From assembly GCA_013396655.1 (NCBI GenBank), contig WBMV01005958.1, positions 1,086,210 through 1,150,209 of the forward strand: DNA of 64,000 nt, in the 5' to 3' direction. Positions 48,420 through 61,990 of the stretch are shown here, one piece after another; positions within the stretch are counted from its first letter, which is position 1; the number at the start of each line of letters is the position of its first letter. The translations under genes were made by a program, and so were the position numbers. This DNA comes from Campylorhamphus procurvoides. Taxonomy: Eukaryota > Chordata > Aves > Passeriformes > Dendrocolaptidae. The notes below the pieces were generated by a model. That model saw nothing but the letters and a program-made list of their open reading frames with translations. It was not told where the DNA came from and made no database searches.

Positions 48420-48870
48420 AGCTTTAATAATAGATTTTGGAGGACTTTGAATTGTCAGAGCCATTTTCTAGTGACAGTTTGTCTGAATCATACTTGGCTC
48501 TGCTAATATACCACATCTCCTGTCATTCTTTTAATTACTTTATAGCCCTTTAAAAGACCGTTTAAAAAAATGAATTAAAAACACCTCTGATTTCAGGCCC
48601 AGCATGAGAAAATAAAATATCCCCACTGTTCCATTTTAAGTGGCAGATTGTCTTAGTGCTGCAGATAAGCTTTCTGAAAAATCCAGGGTGCCAACACCAG
48701 AACAAGGCCAAAGATAACTTAATTTTGTGTTCATTTAAGGGCCTGGGAAGTGCAACATTTTAGAATTTAAGGAGACAAAGGACCTCGGATAACTAATTAT
48801 GTTACCAGAAGCCTGTGCTAAATGGATTGGTTCCACTCTTTAGTAATTAAAGCTTGAAAAGAAACTAGGG
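48420..48870. promoter_or_regulatory. candidate conserved non-coding block
   Basis: Repeat-free, AT-rich stretch with TTTTAATTAC near 48529, TGAATTAAAA near 48571 and AACTAATTATG near 48791. It lies just after an A-rich tract. The enhancer idea is inference. Confidence 0.22.
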
Positions 48871-51800
48871 CTTGTCCTACAGCTGATGTAGCTTGGGGTA
48901 GAAATCACTTGCAGGTTTCTTGTGTCCAGAACCAAAGGATGTGAACTCTTTGGAAGGCAGTGAAAATACCAGAATTTTAGGATTTATATTAGAGTTGAAC
49001 AAGTGGTTTTGTTTTGTTTTAACCTCTTTAATGACTTTTCCTCTCTGCCTGACAGAGACGTATCTATCAGCCCCGTTAACGCAATTTATTCAGGTGCAGA
49101 TTTTGGGGCCAATGGAACAGTGTTACCTGTTTTACACTACAGTTGTGTTGCTTGGTTATAAGTGGTCGCCACCATTTTGGTGGGGTAGCTGTGAGAGGAA
49201 ATCCAGGAAATATACTGAAAATGGATATAAGGACAAGTACACGCAGTTATTTGCTGCAAATACGTTCTTGCACTCCCAAAAATGAACGTGTGCCACGCGT
49301 GTGTGACAGGAGGCATCGAAGGGCATAAACAGGATCTCAAACAGCAATATTTGAACCACACTCAAGCCTTACTCCATCCAGCAACAGGACCAATTGTACC
49401 ACTGGTGAAGAGGGGAAAGCCAGGGGAGAAATCTCACAGGTTCACTGGATTTATGAGTCACCTTTGACTGTTTGCAGCAGGTTTATCCAAAACAGGTGAG
49501 GCAGGAGTGTCTCTGCTGTCCTTGTGACATCTCAGGGAGAAGACTCAGCCTGGTCCAGAGCTGTGGGCACTACCCAGGCTCTGGGAAGCCTCTGCCTGCT
49601 CCTGATTCTGTTGCCCACTCCAGCCTAGACGGCTTTAAGGTACCCACACTGCAACTTTTAAACTAAGCAAACAGTGACACCTTGGTTTGTAACCATACTG
49701 GTGTCAGGTTATTCCCTTCCTTCAGAAAAAGACTACCCAGCATAAGTCGCAGCAGGTAAGCCCAGGGACCCTTGTCCAGCTGCTCAGAGCAGACTGGGAA
49801 TACCCAGGTGGCAGGTTTGCAGCACCAGCCATGCAGGCCCAAGGTGCTCAGCAGGGAAGCTGGTTATCTCCAAGGTTCCTTGTACCTCCGACACCTGAGC
49901 ATGCAGAAGCAGAGCAGAATTGCCCTCTTCTACAGCTCCCTCAGCTCTGACAACTTCAGTGCTGCCATGCAGGGGCCTGGCGTGGAAAAAGGGTGGCAAA
50001 GGAGGCTGCTCTGAGCTGCAAGATGTTTTCAGAACGAAAGATCTGAATGTTTCCAAGGCTACCCCCAACAGCTGGTGGGAACCACCCGCCCACTAAGAAC
50101 ACACCTTGGTCAAAGGTATGTCGGTTCTTTGGGCCAAACAAATCAAACCAGGCTACACAAACCTCTTTCAAATGACATGGGGTTCAATGCAGATGCTAAA
50201 AATACCAGGTGCAATGCTGAGGTTGGTGAATCTGAGCAGCTGCTGCACCCCCCCAGCTCTTGGGAGCCCACCCACAGGCAGAGGAGAGAGGATGCAAACA
50301 GCAGGACTCCTCCAGTCTTGGCACGTTTGCTGAGACCATGACAAGCCAGAGCTGCATGACGGTAGGGAGAGAGTGTGGGGACTGTTTCCCCCTCTCTTCT
50401 GTAAAAAATAAAAATTATAATAATGAGTAAGACCTGGAGCTCAGGCTCACCAGAGGTGTCCATTAAGCACAGGGTTGGGACACACCACCCAGTGCATATA
50501 GCACATTGTCATCCTTTCCACCAGTGTGACAACCCTGCCTTAAGGTTCTTATTTTGCTTTCCTCACCATAGCATTGATTAAAACCCTGGCCAGTGATATC
50601 AGGAATGCTTTTCTCCCAAAGGAGGAAGCCAAAGACCTGGGTTAAATTTAGGTCTGACTTTAACCCTTCTGACCACCCAACAGGGTTCTGTGTATATTAT
50701 ATCACTGTTGCTAACTTAAACCAAATCAACTGCAGATCACATCAATGACAACTAGTTTTCAAATAGCCTATTTACAGAGATAATATATTAGCTGACTGAA
50801 AAGGAACAGCTCTCTTCCCTCCCCTCTCTTTTCATGTGTGGAATATATTAAGACTCTCAACTGCCACAATATGTTCAATTCTTGACCAAGAACTTCTCAG
50901 CAGATGGAAAGATGAAGAAAGAGAAACAAGAGTGTTGCCTTTTCCTTTTCTGAAGGTGAGAATTCATCTGTCTCCTATGCCCAACCTGTTCTCTGTCATT
51001 TTCACTGCAAAGGCCAAAAGAGCAGCCAGGCAGCTCCATCCTGACAACAGCTAGCCAAGCTCCTGCTTAAATTAGTGGAATAGTTGTGTGTGCTAAAAGA
51101 GAACATGTTTGATGAGAATATATAGTCAAACTGCCTTCATGCAAAAGGCTCTCCTCAGCTCAAAACAATATATTCTTAACCTGGCTGTGGTGGGATTCAA
51201 GTTGCCTCTCTTTCCTATTTTTGAAGTTGACCCTACTCTGAGTGAGGGGGTGGACCAAGGACCCTTACAAATCCCTTCCTGCCCAAACCCTAGAATAAAA
51301 GTGTTCTTGTTTTTAACATTAGATTTCCAATGCTGTAGGACCTTTCTTTCAAATTGTCTCTATATTGCAAGTAGAAATTTAAAGTATTTAAGTTATCTTG
51401 CCCGATACACAATCTCTCATTCTTTCCAAACTCCCTTCCCACCCCAGTAGCATTGTTTTATCTTACCAGAAGTTGGTGACATTCACCTACAATGACTTCA
51501 GTTTAGGGGTTTCAGGATCATCTGCAGAGAAATCAATCTGTTGCTTTGGCCAGCTTGAACAGACATGAATGATTTGGGGTGACTCAGTGCCCTGCTGAGG
51601 CACTGTATTAGCCATAGGTGTAGTCCTCTTTGCCCTGAATATCTGCATGTATGCCGTTCTTCTGGGGGCACAATTAATGAGTCTTAATTGTCTTCAGACA
51701 TCCAAAATTGTGGCTAAAATGATCCGCTCCTTTAGGCACAGGTCCTTCAATCAAAGCTGCCATTGAAGAAATCTCCAATCCAGCCACTTCTCTTTTCAAA

Positions 51801-52489
51801 CCAGGAAGTTTCTTCTCTCTTCAAACCTCCAGCACTAATGGAAAGGAGAGCACAGAAGAAAAGCAGATACTGTCAGTGCTGCTACTGAAGGTCCCTGGTT
51901 AGGCTTGGCTATGCAGTGTGGAGCAGGACCTCCTAAGCACTTCTCAGGCCCAGCTCTTCACAGCTTATGAATTATAAACCTATAGGTCTCTTAATTTCTT
52001 GGTTTTGTGGTGGCACAACTCACACACCACACAATGGCCTTCCTTTGCAGTCTGTCCTCAAAAGTTCACCACCAGGATCACTCATTGTCACCATCACATT
52101 AAAGATAGCAATTATTTATTAATCTCTAATTGGCAGGAAATAGCAAGGAAAATAAACAGAATTATTTCACCTGTTTGCCTTGTTTATTCAGCAAATATTT
52201 GAGGAGAGACACAAATAACTCTAACCTTACCACCGAGTCAAAACCCAGTCAGGACATAATTTGGGAGCTCTACCTGCTCTGCTGTTGGCTGTGCAGTGTT
52301 TGTGAAAAAAATGTGTCCAGGCTTAGCTAATATCACTGCAGCAACACTCTCAGGCAGCTGGGAGGCTACTGAGAAAATGGGGCAATAATTTACTGAAAGA
52401 GCTGAGTATTTCTGTTCAAAAGTATCCATGCCATGCTTGTGGCTGCTGCACTCTTACCTGAAGGCTTGATTGTCTGATGCAGTTTGGAG
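48871..52489. other. unique intergenic sequence
   Basis: Nothing recognised. Open frames are at most 121 codons (48920-49285). Confidence 0.5.
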
Positions 52490-52600
52490 TCATGTCAGTT
52501 AACTATGAAGTTTAACTAATTGCTATTTATAGAGAGTGCTTGAAGGTCTGTCAGTGGAAATGTTAATAAAAGCTCAAGATAGAGTCATTCTGCATGTCTT
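52490..52600. promoter_or_regulatory. candidate regulatory block with MEF2 site
   Basis: CTATTTATAG at 52523-52532 is an exact match to the MEF2 consensus YTA(A/T)4TAR. It lies in AT-rich, repeat-free sequence. One site alone is weak evidence. Confidence 0.25.
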
Positions 52601-53255
52601 TTCTGCCTTTTTTTTTTCTGGGTGGGCTGTTGCTCTGTGCCAGCCTTTCCCTGCATGACCTTGGCTCTTTTAAGAAACAAAGTTAAAGCACACAAATGAG
52701 ACCGTCTTCAAAATTTACTGGGAGAATTGATCCCAGAAGCTGTTAGAGATTTCCTGGTCATCATAAAGCTTCCAGAAATATACCTATTTTTTTCCCACCT
52801 TTTTATGACTGGAGATGAGCCCTGCTTCTTTCTGCATGCCCAGCTCTCCATTAGAGCTGGAGTGACATGTGTCTGCTTCCTTTGTCTTCCACCATGACTG
52901 ATGTACACAACCTTGATTTTACTGAAGTCACCCTTTAGTCAAGTCACTTTGCCCTGACAAAGAACATTGAACCAAGTATTGAGCTGAAGGTGCAAAGGAT
53001 TTCTGCAAAGAGCAAAGTAACCTGGGCTGAGAGTAACTTCTGGCTGGAAGCCTGCATTAATTGGGCCCAGAATTAACCCCATGGGAAGGGGGCTCCTAGC
53101 TGCCAGCAAGGCAACAGAGAGCTGGTAGCCAGCCACACCCTCCAGTGAATGATGCCTATAGAAATTAGAAGCAAAGTAGAAAATAAATGTCTGTTATACC
53201 CATTGTCATACAAGCCCTTGCATTAGTGAGCCTACTGAGGACTTTTGAGACAAGT
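52601..53255. other. unique intergenic sequence
   Basis: Nothing recognised apart from a T-run near 52608-52618. Confidence 0.5.
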
Positions 53256-53288
53256 GGGATGGGATGGGATGGGATGGATGGGATGGGG
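53256..53288 (+). repeat. (GGGAT)n tract, G-quadruplex motif
   Basis: Four GGGAT units in a row followed by GGAT, GGGAT and GGGG. The plus strand fits the G3N1-7 quadruplex pattern with 2-base loops. Confidence 0.95.
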
Positions 53289-56200
53289 TTTTCCAGTTGT
53301 GGAATTTCAGCCTACCTCCACTGCTTCAAGGCCAAGAGCAAAACCCCACAGTGGGTGTTGATCTCTTTTCCATTACAAGCTGCTCTGTCCTAGCAAATAT
53401 AAAAGGTTTACAGGTACTTTGAAGACTGTTTCCGTAATAGAACATCTATACATCATTACATTTGAATTTCATGCAAATCCTTTTGGATTGAAATAAAGAG
53501 ATAGTAAATGAATCATGGATACAATTCAGAGGTGCTGACTTTAGGTAGAGGTGGCCTTCTGCCTTGCTATCAGAGCAAGACTGGTCAATTGCCATTTGCA
53601 TAGTCAGGGATAAAGCCAGAGAGTGGAAGATGGTGACAGAGCTCTGTTCTGACAGTCTGGAATTACTGAGGGAGGAAATGCTGCCTCTGTCTTCTGACCG
53701 TTGCAGTTTCCTTTTCTCCCTTCGTGAAATCTAAAGTCTCTGTTGAAACTGGAGCACAGCAGCACAGTGCTCTCACCCACCTTAACGCTGATTTACTTAC
53801 TATTGATTAGCCATTCAGAACTGCTTTGATTTCAGGTAGATGTCACTTCACTGAGCCCTTGTGAATGTCAAATCGATTTAGCTACACTGCTCATTTATAT
53901 ATTTCTTTGCAACAGAAGTTCAAGCACATGACAGGGCCTTTAAAGAAGCTCTGTGGCAACTGGCTAAATGGCAGGAGTCAGACTGCAAGGTGAGGATCAC
54001 TGACTGACAGGAAGCTGAGCGTCTCCTGTGAGTCACTGTGTGTGCTGAGCTGCCAGAGGTTTCAGTCTGGCAAGCAGGAAAGGCCAGCCTGGATGTGAGT
54101 CACCAGCCCTGATACTGGATTTACAATACCATCTCCCAGGAGCCAGTACCACAAACTCCACTGCAAGTCCAGGCAAAGCTTTTCCCACGGCAAATTCTAC
54201 ATCCAAGTTTCAGAAAGCTGTGTTTGCTGTGCTTTATCGGAACAGTAATTAGTACAAGGAGTGAAGAAGCAAATATCTACTTCGAAAAAAATAGATGGGA
54301 AGAGCCCTACCTCAATGTTTCCCTGTCTGTTTTCCACTGCTTCTCAGACTTTGACCCTTCTGGTCTTTGTTCGGTGCTTTTTACTTGCCCAAGGCTCCCA
54401 GTGGATCTCAGTAGTTTTGGACGAGGATTCATCAGAAAACCTACTTGCTACACAGAATTTGCTCTAAAGGGGAAGTATAAGAAATGCCACTATGATTTTA
54501 CAAGAACTTAAGTTATGACATGTTGAAAAAAAAAGCAATCAAACAAAAAAATACATAAAACATTAACAGCTATGAAGAATATGGCACATTCCTCCCCAAC
54601 ACTGCTCATTCCAGGAAAAACAAATCAGTATTCATATAGCTTGAGTAGTGCTGCAAAGTACAATCTTCATGTATTTGTTTGTTGAAAAATTCTTTTGCTT
54701 ATTCCCATCTCAATTTATTTTGCACCCTATATGTGTTGTATATGTATATGTGTCACCATTCACTTGGATCTGCATCTGAGTGGAAAAGTCAAGGATTCCT
54801 TGGTCTGTCAGCCACATCTCCCTTTTCAGGCACAGGCAGCTGAAATCCCAGAAAACGGGTATTGCGTCCATGAAAAAGCCATGCAGGATTGCCCCTGGTG
54901 CATTGTTCCCAGGGTGCTGAGTTCAACACAACTTGGACATGTTGTTGGACTTGATCAAGTCAGATTATGGCACTGCCTCACACTTTTCACACTCACAATC
55001 AACGAGGTTGTGCCTCCACCTATGTGTGCTGGAGAAGGCAGTGGCCATCACCAGCTTATTATTACATTAGCAGGGGAACGTAGGAATTACCTCTGGGTTT
55101 ATTAAGCAGCACTGTTTTGTCCTGCGAGAACTTTTTTCTGCTAAGGACACATTTATAATCTCACTTTTCAGAAGAGAAAAGCATCCTGGGAGAGGTTGAG
55201 AGTCTCACCATGACAGGTAGACAATATCAAGACTGACAAGACTCTTGTTCCTGGGATCTGAACTGTCTTACAGGCATAAAAACACTGAGGGGAGGGTTAT
55301 AAGCTCTGAGGGGAATGCTTGTCCCTCTTTTTTGCTGTATTCTCTCCCAAGACTGAAGGCTGACTCTTCAGAGCAGCCAGACATGATTGCAATGGGCTTC
55401 CAAAAGCCTGGACAGGTAGTAAGTTCCAGCCACCAGCAAACAAACCAGAGATCATCATTGTAAGGGACACACATCAGCTGAAAGCACAAGAGAGCTGCCT
55501 CTGTTACCATTACAAACATCAGGCAGAACTTCCCTTGAGAGGCTCCTTTGCAGATCAGCTTTTCCAGGCACAAATCATGTGCACAGGCCTTTGTCATGAA
55601 ACTCTGCACCACAGGAGTAAGGGGATTCGTGCCACTCCATCTGTGAGAGCCTCTTTGAGGCTGACTTGCTGTCTTGTTTTTCCTCATCTCCCTGCCTCCC
55701 GAGTCTCAGAATGAAATACCCATCAGTTCTCTGAAAAGCTTATGCAAAATGGACGAGCTTATTGGAAAAACATTACTCAGAGAGATTTCATCCTACGTGG
55801 TTGTTTCCTCTGTCTTCTCAAGAAGCCTTCTCTGGGTGCTTTGTTAGTTTTCTTAGGCAGGCAGGATTTCCATCTTATTAGCTGCAAAAATGCTGCCTTA
55901 GCCACAATTTCTGCAATGATGAATAGCACAACAAAAACAATAAGCCCTACATTTATAGCAGTACATTAGAAAATTTCCCCTCTTTTTTTTTTTTTTTGTT
56001 TGTTTTGCAAGGAGGAAGAAGGTATTACATCACACAAGAGGAAAAAATCCCTTCAAAACCTCCTTGTTGGAGACATAATCTGCTTGGTAAGCTAAGTAAA
56101 AATCAACACTTATAAGGTATGTGTCAACCTCCAAAAATGCTAAATACCTAATTAGATGCTTTTGCACTGAAGTGCAGCCATGGCTATGCACCTTGCCCAG

Positions 56201-58204
56201 GCACTGCTGTGCAGGAGTGCTGAGTAGTGAAGAAGATGCTGCAGACACAAGCACAGTGGTCCTGGTGGTCCCTGCAGTCCTGCTCCAGAAGGGGAGAGCA
56301 GGGAGCTGTTCATCCCTGCATCCCACAGGATGGGTGCAAATAACCTCCCTCCTCCCCGGTAAAACCACACACGGCTGAGCCCGGGGTTTAGGCATCCAAG
56401 GAACAGAGCGCTCTGCCAGCAGGGCTGAGCCAGAACAAGGGATAAATATATTGTATTCCACTATCTTCTAGTCAAGCAGACATCAAAGGAATAAGGCAAG
56501 AAGAAACAGCTTGGCCTAATTCCGAAGACTCTTCCCATAGGTAACACTCACATTTCACACATATATGTTAAAATACCAAACTGAGTCTAAAGATAAATAC
56601 TTCTTCCTCCAACCCCTTGAGTTTTAGACTCAATTGCACCACAATTTTGAAATTTCTTATTGAAACACATTTAACTGAATGGAAAAAAAGGTTGTTTTTT
56701 ATTTCCATGGTTGTTTCAGGAATTTGCCTTGCTTGAACCAGTACACAATGTTGCTTGCTGACTTTCTGCTGCTAGGACAGTTACTGGAGGGGGAAATACC
56801 AGCTTGTCATGACAAATCATGGCACTTCTTCACCAGAAAGACCATCCTGTCTGTGCCACCACAACCATAATACATCAAGCCTGTGTAACAGCTTGAGTGT
56901 GCAATATACATTAATATGTATGATGTAGATATACGTCACTGTAGAATGACTGTGGAAAAAATCAACTTTCTTCCCTTCTCTTGGAGACGAATACAGATTG
57001 GTTTGCACTGAAAATTAGCATTGGTTATAAAACACATCCATCTGCAAGTGAATTTGTGATAATTTTTCTTCTTTATTTCAGATAACTGTAGGGACCATTT
57101 AGACATTTCACATTCACTTTTGATAGTTTTTTTTTCTCTTTGCTGATTTCAACTCCTCATTTCAGTAGGCTGCACTGGTCAAAGGGAAAGGAGTTGGTGG
57201 TGTTATGGCAGAGCTTGCTGGAAGCCCTGGGCTCCTGTATTTTGAACTGCTAAGCTGAAAATGAAAATCTATTGCTGAAAAGCTTTTACATTATTTTCAA
57301 AATGCATTTAGTTTCAAGAGGTTCCATGCAACCAGCCTTTTTCAACTGTAATGCAAGAAATAGTTATGAAAAGAACTGAGAATTGGCAAGATAACACAGG
57401 CCTTGTCCCTTCAGACATGCTGGCTTCCTCAAACAGCTTCCTGCATTCTCCAATCTGAGTAGTCACTACTCATCCCTTCATTTAATTTAATCAACTATAA
57501 GCTCATGTGATCCAAGCTTGTTATTTCTCCTGCTTAACAAGTTGAAAATAGCAGTGTCTTCAATGGATCATTAATATCTTGAAAAAGAAACCTCCCAGCT
57601 GTTGCATCCCCTTACCAATTTTTTTCCCTTCTCACATCTAGGCTGTTTACATCTTCCACCACACCTGGCAGCACTCGTGTCATGAATAAGAGAATAAAAA
57701 TGTATTTCCCATAGCAGAATTGATAGCGGCACCATAGATACGTGACCTAGCAAAACTAATGACAAGGAGAAAATAAAAAACTAATAATAATAATTAAAAA
57801 AATGTCGGTACCTCTGACTGGAAACCATTTCTGTGTTTGGAAATGGCAGGGACCATGTCTCCAAGTTCTGCAGTCAGGACTGTAGACAGAGATTAGGCAG
57901 AGCAGAAGAGCATAAAGCAGCCCCCAACTTGCTGGCCTGGGCTGTGATGGCCATGGGCACTGCTGACTCAGCTGCCCCTGAGGTGTGCTGCTCACAGCTG
58001 GTTTGTGGCTCCCTCTTCCTCCTGGGAGCTTTTACCTTTCCCATGAGTTTACACTGAGCTGGATAAGGGAAGTCCCAGCCCTCCCAGCCCCAGGAGGGTG
58101 GAAGGAGCTCCCTTGCAGCCCAGAGACACCCCTGCCAACGCTGAGAGGGGCTAAGTTTGCAAAAACTGGCAATGGAGCGTGTTGGTTCATAGCAATTACA
58201 GATG
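53289..58204. other. unique intergenic sequence
   Basis: No gene recognised. A 15-bp T-run is at 55983-55997. Open frames reach 143 codons (56030-56461, minus) without a domain. 53780-53930 is AT-rich and single-copy-looking. Confidence 0.5.
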
Positions 58205-58340
58205 TGCTGGTGGGAAGGGGTCTCTGCAGGTCTCCACTCTCTAATCTCTTGCTCAGAAGAGGACTTTCTCCAGCTCTAGGTCAGGCTGGTTGTGTCTTTG
58301 CCTTGAAAACTTCCAAGGACAGAGATCACCTCCCAAAACA
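58205..58340 (-). mobile_element. old CR1 LINE 3' fragment
   Basis: The plus strand shows the reverse of a CR1 3' region: GGTGGGAAGGGGTCTCTGCA (58210-58229), CTCTTGCTCAGAAGAGGAC (58246-58264), CTAGGTCAGGCTGGTTG (58276-58292) and TTGAAAACTTCCAAGGACAG (58303-58322). The order fits CR1, but divergence is high and the tail is lost. Confidence 0.65.
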
Positions 58341-58974
58341 TAAACCCTCATGCAGATGCTTTGCTGCTTGGGTCTAGAGAGGAAAGAGGCCTGGACAAAG
58401 CCTTTTATACAGATAGCACAGTAATCCACTACAAAGCACAAAGTGCTCTTCTGTTTTGTGCTGTAATGGAACCCTGTGGGGAAAAATGATAGTCGTTTTT
58501 ATCTTTCTGGAAACCTGTGGTCTCATCTGCTCAAGAACTTACTCATTCTCACCATGGCTGGTGCCTGCTTATCACAGGCAGAGAGGCTTCCCAGCGAGCC
58601 AGTCTCTGTGCCAATTTGCATGGGAGTCAGCAGTCTCACAAAGGGCTCCAGCAAGGCTCGTTTAAATATGCAGAGCATGCACAGCAGAAAAGGACTGGAA
58701 ATGTGGCCACTTAAAAGGAAGCAGCGACCATAATTATCCTGACAGCAAAACCTCTTTGCTCAAGGCTCAGAATTCATTGGTAGTACAACAGGTTTGCTGT
58801 GCAGGGGCAGTGACGACGGCAAAGGGATCCTTGACAATATTCCCAGCTCTGCAAGGCATCGCCGTGCTGCCTTCCCACCCAAAGGGATGACAAACAGCTG
58901 CCAGGCAGGCAGAAAAGCCCTTTGCAAGAAGCACAGGGACCCAGAATTTGTGACCCACAATAGCTGCGGTCAGC
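58341..58974. other. unique intergenic sequence
   Basis: Nothing recognised. Overlapping short open frames on both strands (58456-58960) show no domain. Confidence 0.5.
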
Positions 58975-59110
58975 TACCCTATTTTAATTAATTATGTATC
59001 AGTGAATATAATTAAAAGGTGTCAAATTAATCGCCAGTGAAGGTTGCAGAAGATTTATGGCAAAATAGGACTAAATCACCATATGGACATTGGAGAGAGC
59101 TGTGTTATCC
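58975..59110. promoter_or_regulatory. candidate conserved non-coding block with homeodomain and T-box-like motifs
   Basis: TTAATTAATTAT begins at 58984 and an AGGTGTCAA T-box-like half-site lies at 59017-59025, followed at once by ATTAATCG. The stretch is AT-rich and repeat-free. Regulatory identity is inference. Confidence 0.27.
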
Positions 59111-61829
59111 CACAGTGGTCCTTATTATCACACAGAAAGCAAAGCTCTTTCTCTGACCCTTGATTTCCTCACCTGGCACTTCAGAAGATCGATTAGTTGC
59201 AAATTGCACCAAGCCCCAACCTCTTCTTTCGTTCTAGTATAAATTTAAATCCAGGTCTAAAGAAACCAGAGCACCTGCAGAGTTTTGGGGTTTGTAGACT
59301 CAGAAGGTACAAGCCTCTCATTTGGAAGGAGCTTGATTTTCTAAGGAGGTTCCTGTCCAGTCTCTGTCACACCAGGCCAAAATAGCACAGGGGCTGTTTC
59401 ATAGCTCCTTTTGAAACTGCCTTGGCTGGCATAAGGATCATTCAGTCAGAGCCCAGGATGTTTTCATTTGAGAATGTTACTTCAGAGTCTCAAGAGCTCG
59501 TGGTGGTGCTTTCTGAAGCACTCAGCTGTCTACAAACTCAGCCTCCAAACTGACACCATCCATCAGTTTTGCCACTGGCATCAGGAAGATGACACATTAT
59601 GATGAATACAATCTCAACTAAATGTCAGGATCAGGGAGAAGAATGAGAATATGAACAAATCATTCCACAACTCCCCTGTGGGCATAGTGTTCAAGTTTTT
59701 CAGAAATAAAACAAAACAGGGCAGCAGTGGGTGGGGTGGACTCCCCATTTCCTCAAATGACACGTTTTAGAATATATCCTTTCATGCTCTTGTAAATACT
59801 ATCTTCTATTAGAAAAGAGCTGCCTATTTTATTTTATTTCATTTAATTTTATTTTATTTTATTTTTAGCAAGTTATTAAACAACTCACACTGCAATTCTG
59901 CAATTTCACTTAAAAGACTGGGAAAACCAGCTCCTGTAATATGGAAATAAGCAAAATTCCATTTCAATGATCTACCTTCATGTTATGCAAATCCTAGAAA
60001 GTCCTCTAAAGTGCATCAATTTCAAGCTCAGCTTTAATGTCCCACATGTTCTCATAATTCTAGAAACCAAGCAAGATCAAAAAAAGATCAGGGTTGCACA
60101 GAAAGATGAGAAATGGGAGAACAGGGTATTTATTTGAATATCTACATCCTGCTGGGAGTGGTTTGCAGCCCACCAGCTCAGTTACATCAGAGCAGAATAA
60201 AATTTGATCTGCCTAGGTTGGTCATGGTACCCATCTTAAGTAGAAGGTAAAAAGTAGTGTACTTCATGGGTTTTGAAATGTGGGGCACTGCCACCCCAAA
60301 ATCCCCTTGTGCAGCAGGAAAAATAATGGGAGTATGGAAGATGAAGTCTCACCTTGCCCTAGGGAAGTCCTGTTCACAGGAGTGTTACTGCCCACCTGAT
60401 TCTTCAATTCTTCCTTTGGCAAAGGTGGGAGCAGAGCATTCCAAAGTAACAGTCCGGTCCTGAGTGCACACAAAGCAGCCCTCTTTGCCAGGATCAGCAC
60501 ACGACTGCCACTATAACCCTGCAGCCTCACACGGAGATGGGAGCACTGAGCACTGACATCCCTGCTCTGACTCTTTGCAAGCTGGCCTTTCAACAGAGAA
60601 TTTTTTCAACCAAAGAGAGATCAGAAAGATCTTGCTGCTGTCTTTTATTCGTTTAATGTGTGGACAAAAGATCATTATGGCTATGGATGGAGAAAGAAAT
60701 GTTGGATCTCCTGAATTTCCTCTTCTTTGATGTATGGGCACATCTTTCCAGCTTACTCTATGAATGGGTTTGACTACACGGAGCAGTGAATGCAGGTGTG
60801 GCATCAGTGCCCTTGCCAGTCCCATGTCCAACTGCTCTGAGGTCCATGGAGTGAGTGGGCCTGGATTTCTCTGAGGACAGAGCACTTTTCCAGTGCTGCA
60901 GAAAGAACTGGTGTTAGGCTTGTCACTGGTTTGTCACTTTCAGACTTGTGCTTGAGAGAGGTCGAAGGTTTCTTACTCACTTCACTTACCTTACTTCAGT
61001 GCAGCCAGGGCTGTTTTCCAGGGACTAATGAACAAACAGACTGACAGCTCAGGGAGCAGCAGAGACCATTAACCTTGCAGAATGCTAATCTTCTCCTACC
61101 CATCAAGGATGTTGGTAACTGAAAATAACTCCCAGACAGCAACTAGATTTGGGGTTGGGGTTGAATAGGTAATGATGTTCTGACTGGACTTCCTTGAGGC
61201 ATTAGTAGAAAAACTGGACTTTCCTACTTCAGCTCTGTGAGGCGCCCCAAAATTGCAGGTTCCTTCAGCTTCTGTCCTGAGTTATCACAGGACAAAGGGC
61301 TGTGGGGCTGACTATCACAGTGCCCATGGGTGAGTGGTGTGGATGGTGCTTCACCCCACATTGTACATCCACAGTGTTCCTGTTGCACCTCGATTTTACT
61401 TGCCCAGGACAGGGAGCAATCCAGACAGGCCATGAGCCAGTGATAATTCTCTGCAAATCCCCTGCCATTCCTCCCTTTTGCCCCCCACCCTGCAGTGCAA
61501 AGCTCCATGGTGAATGACAAGCCTCAGAGCCACTACAAACACATGCTGAGGTGAAGGAGAAATGGCTTTGAGCTGGTGCCACAAGACAGCCGAATTTGGC
61601 CAGACATTAGTCTAGAAAGTCCCACCTCAGGGAGGAGTGACATTTTGGGAAAGCCTTCCAGTGTGTGTGCTGGAAACAAAGGGAGGCTGTGCAGTGTTCA
61701 GTGGCTCCTGAGCAACTTATCAGTGTCAGAATACAACCATTTTGCCATCAACAGCTGTTTCCATGGCTGCAAAACATGATGTATAGCCCTGGCTTGCATT
61801 GCCTTATCCCATCCCTCTGACTCACAGCA
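59111..61829. other. unique intergenic sequence
   Basis: No gene recognised. An imperfect (TTTTA)n repeat lies at 59826-59866. Open frames reach 124 codons (60511-60885, minus) without a domain. Confidence 0.5.
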
Positions 61830-61990
61830 TTGTACACACTGGTGGGAAGGGGCTTTGGAAACCTCTAAGGGTAGACATCCCTCCTATCTCTGGGTGGCTG
61901 TAGCACCCTGGGGCAGGACTTTTTCTCACTGTTAAACCTGAGCTTCCAGAAACACAGTTTCTGGCTGTTACCACTTATTATAATGTCTAT
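61830..61990 (-). mobile_element. possible very old CR1 remnant
   Basis: The plus strand has GGTGGGAAGGGGCTTTGGAA (61841-61860) and GAGCTTCCAGAAACACAGTT (61941-61960). These resemble reversed CR1 3' segments at roughly the right spacing. The match is weak and I cannot define its ends. Confidence 0.35.
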
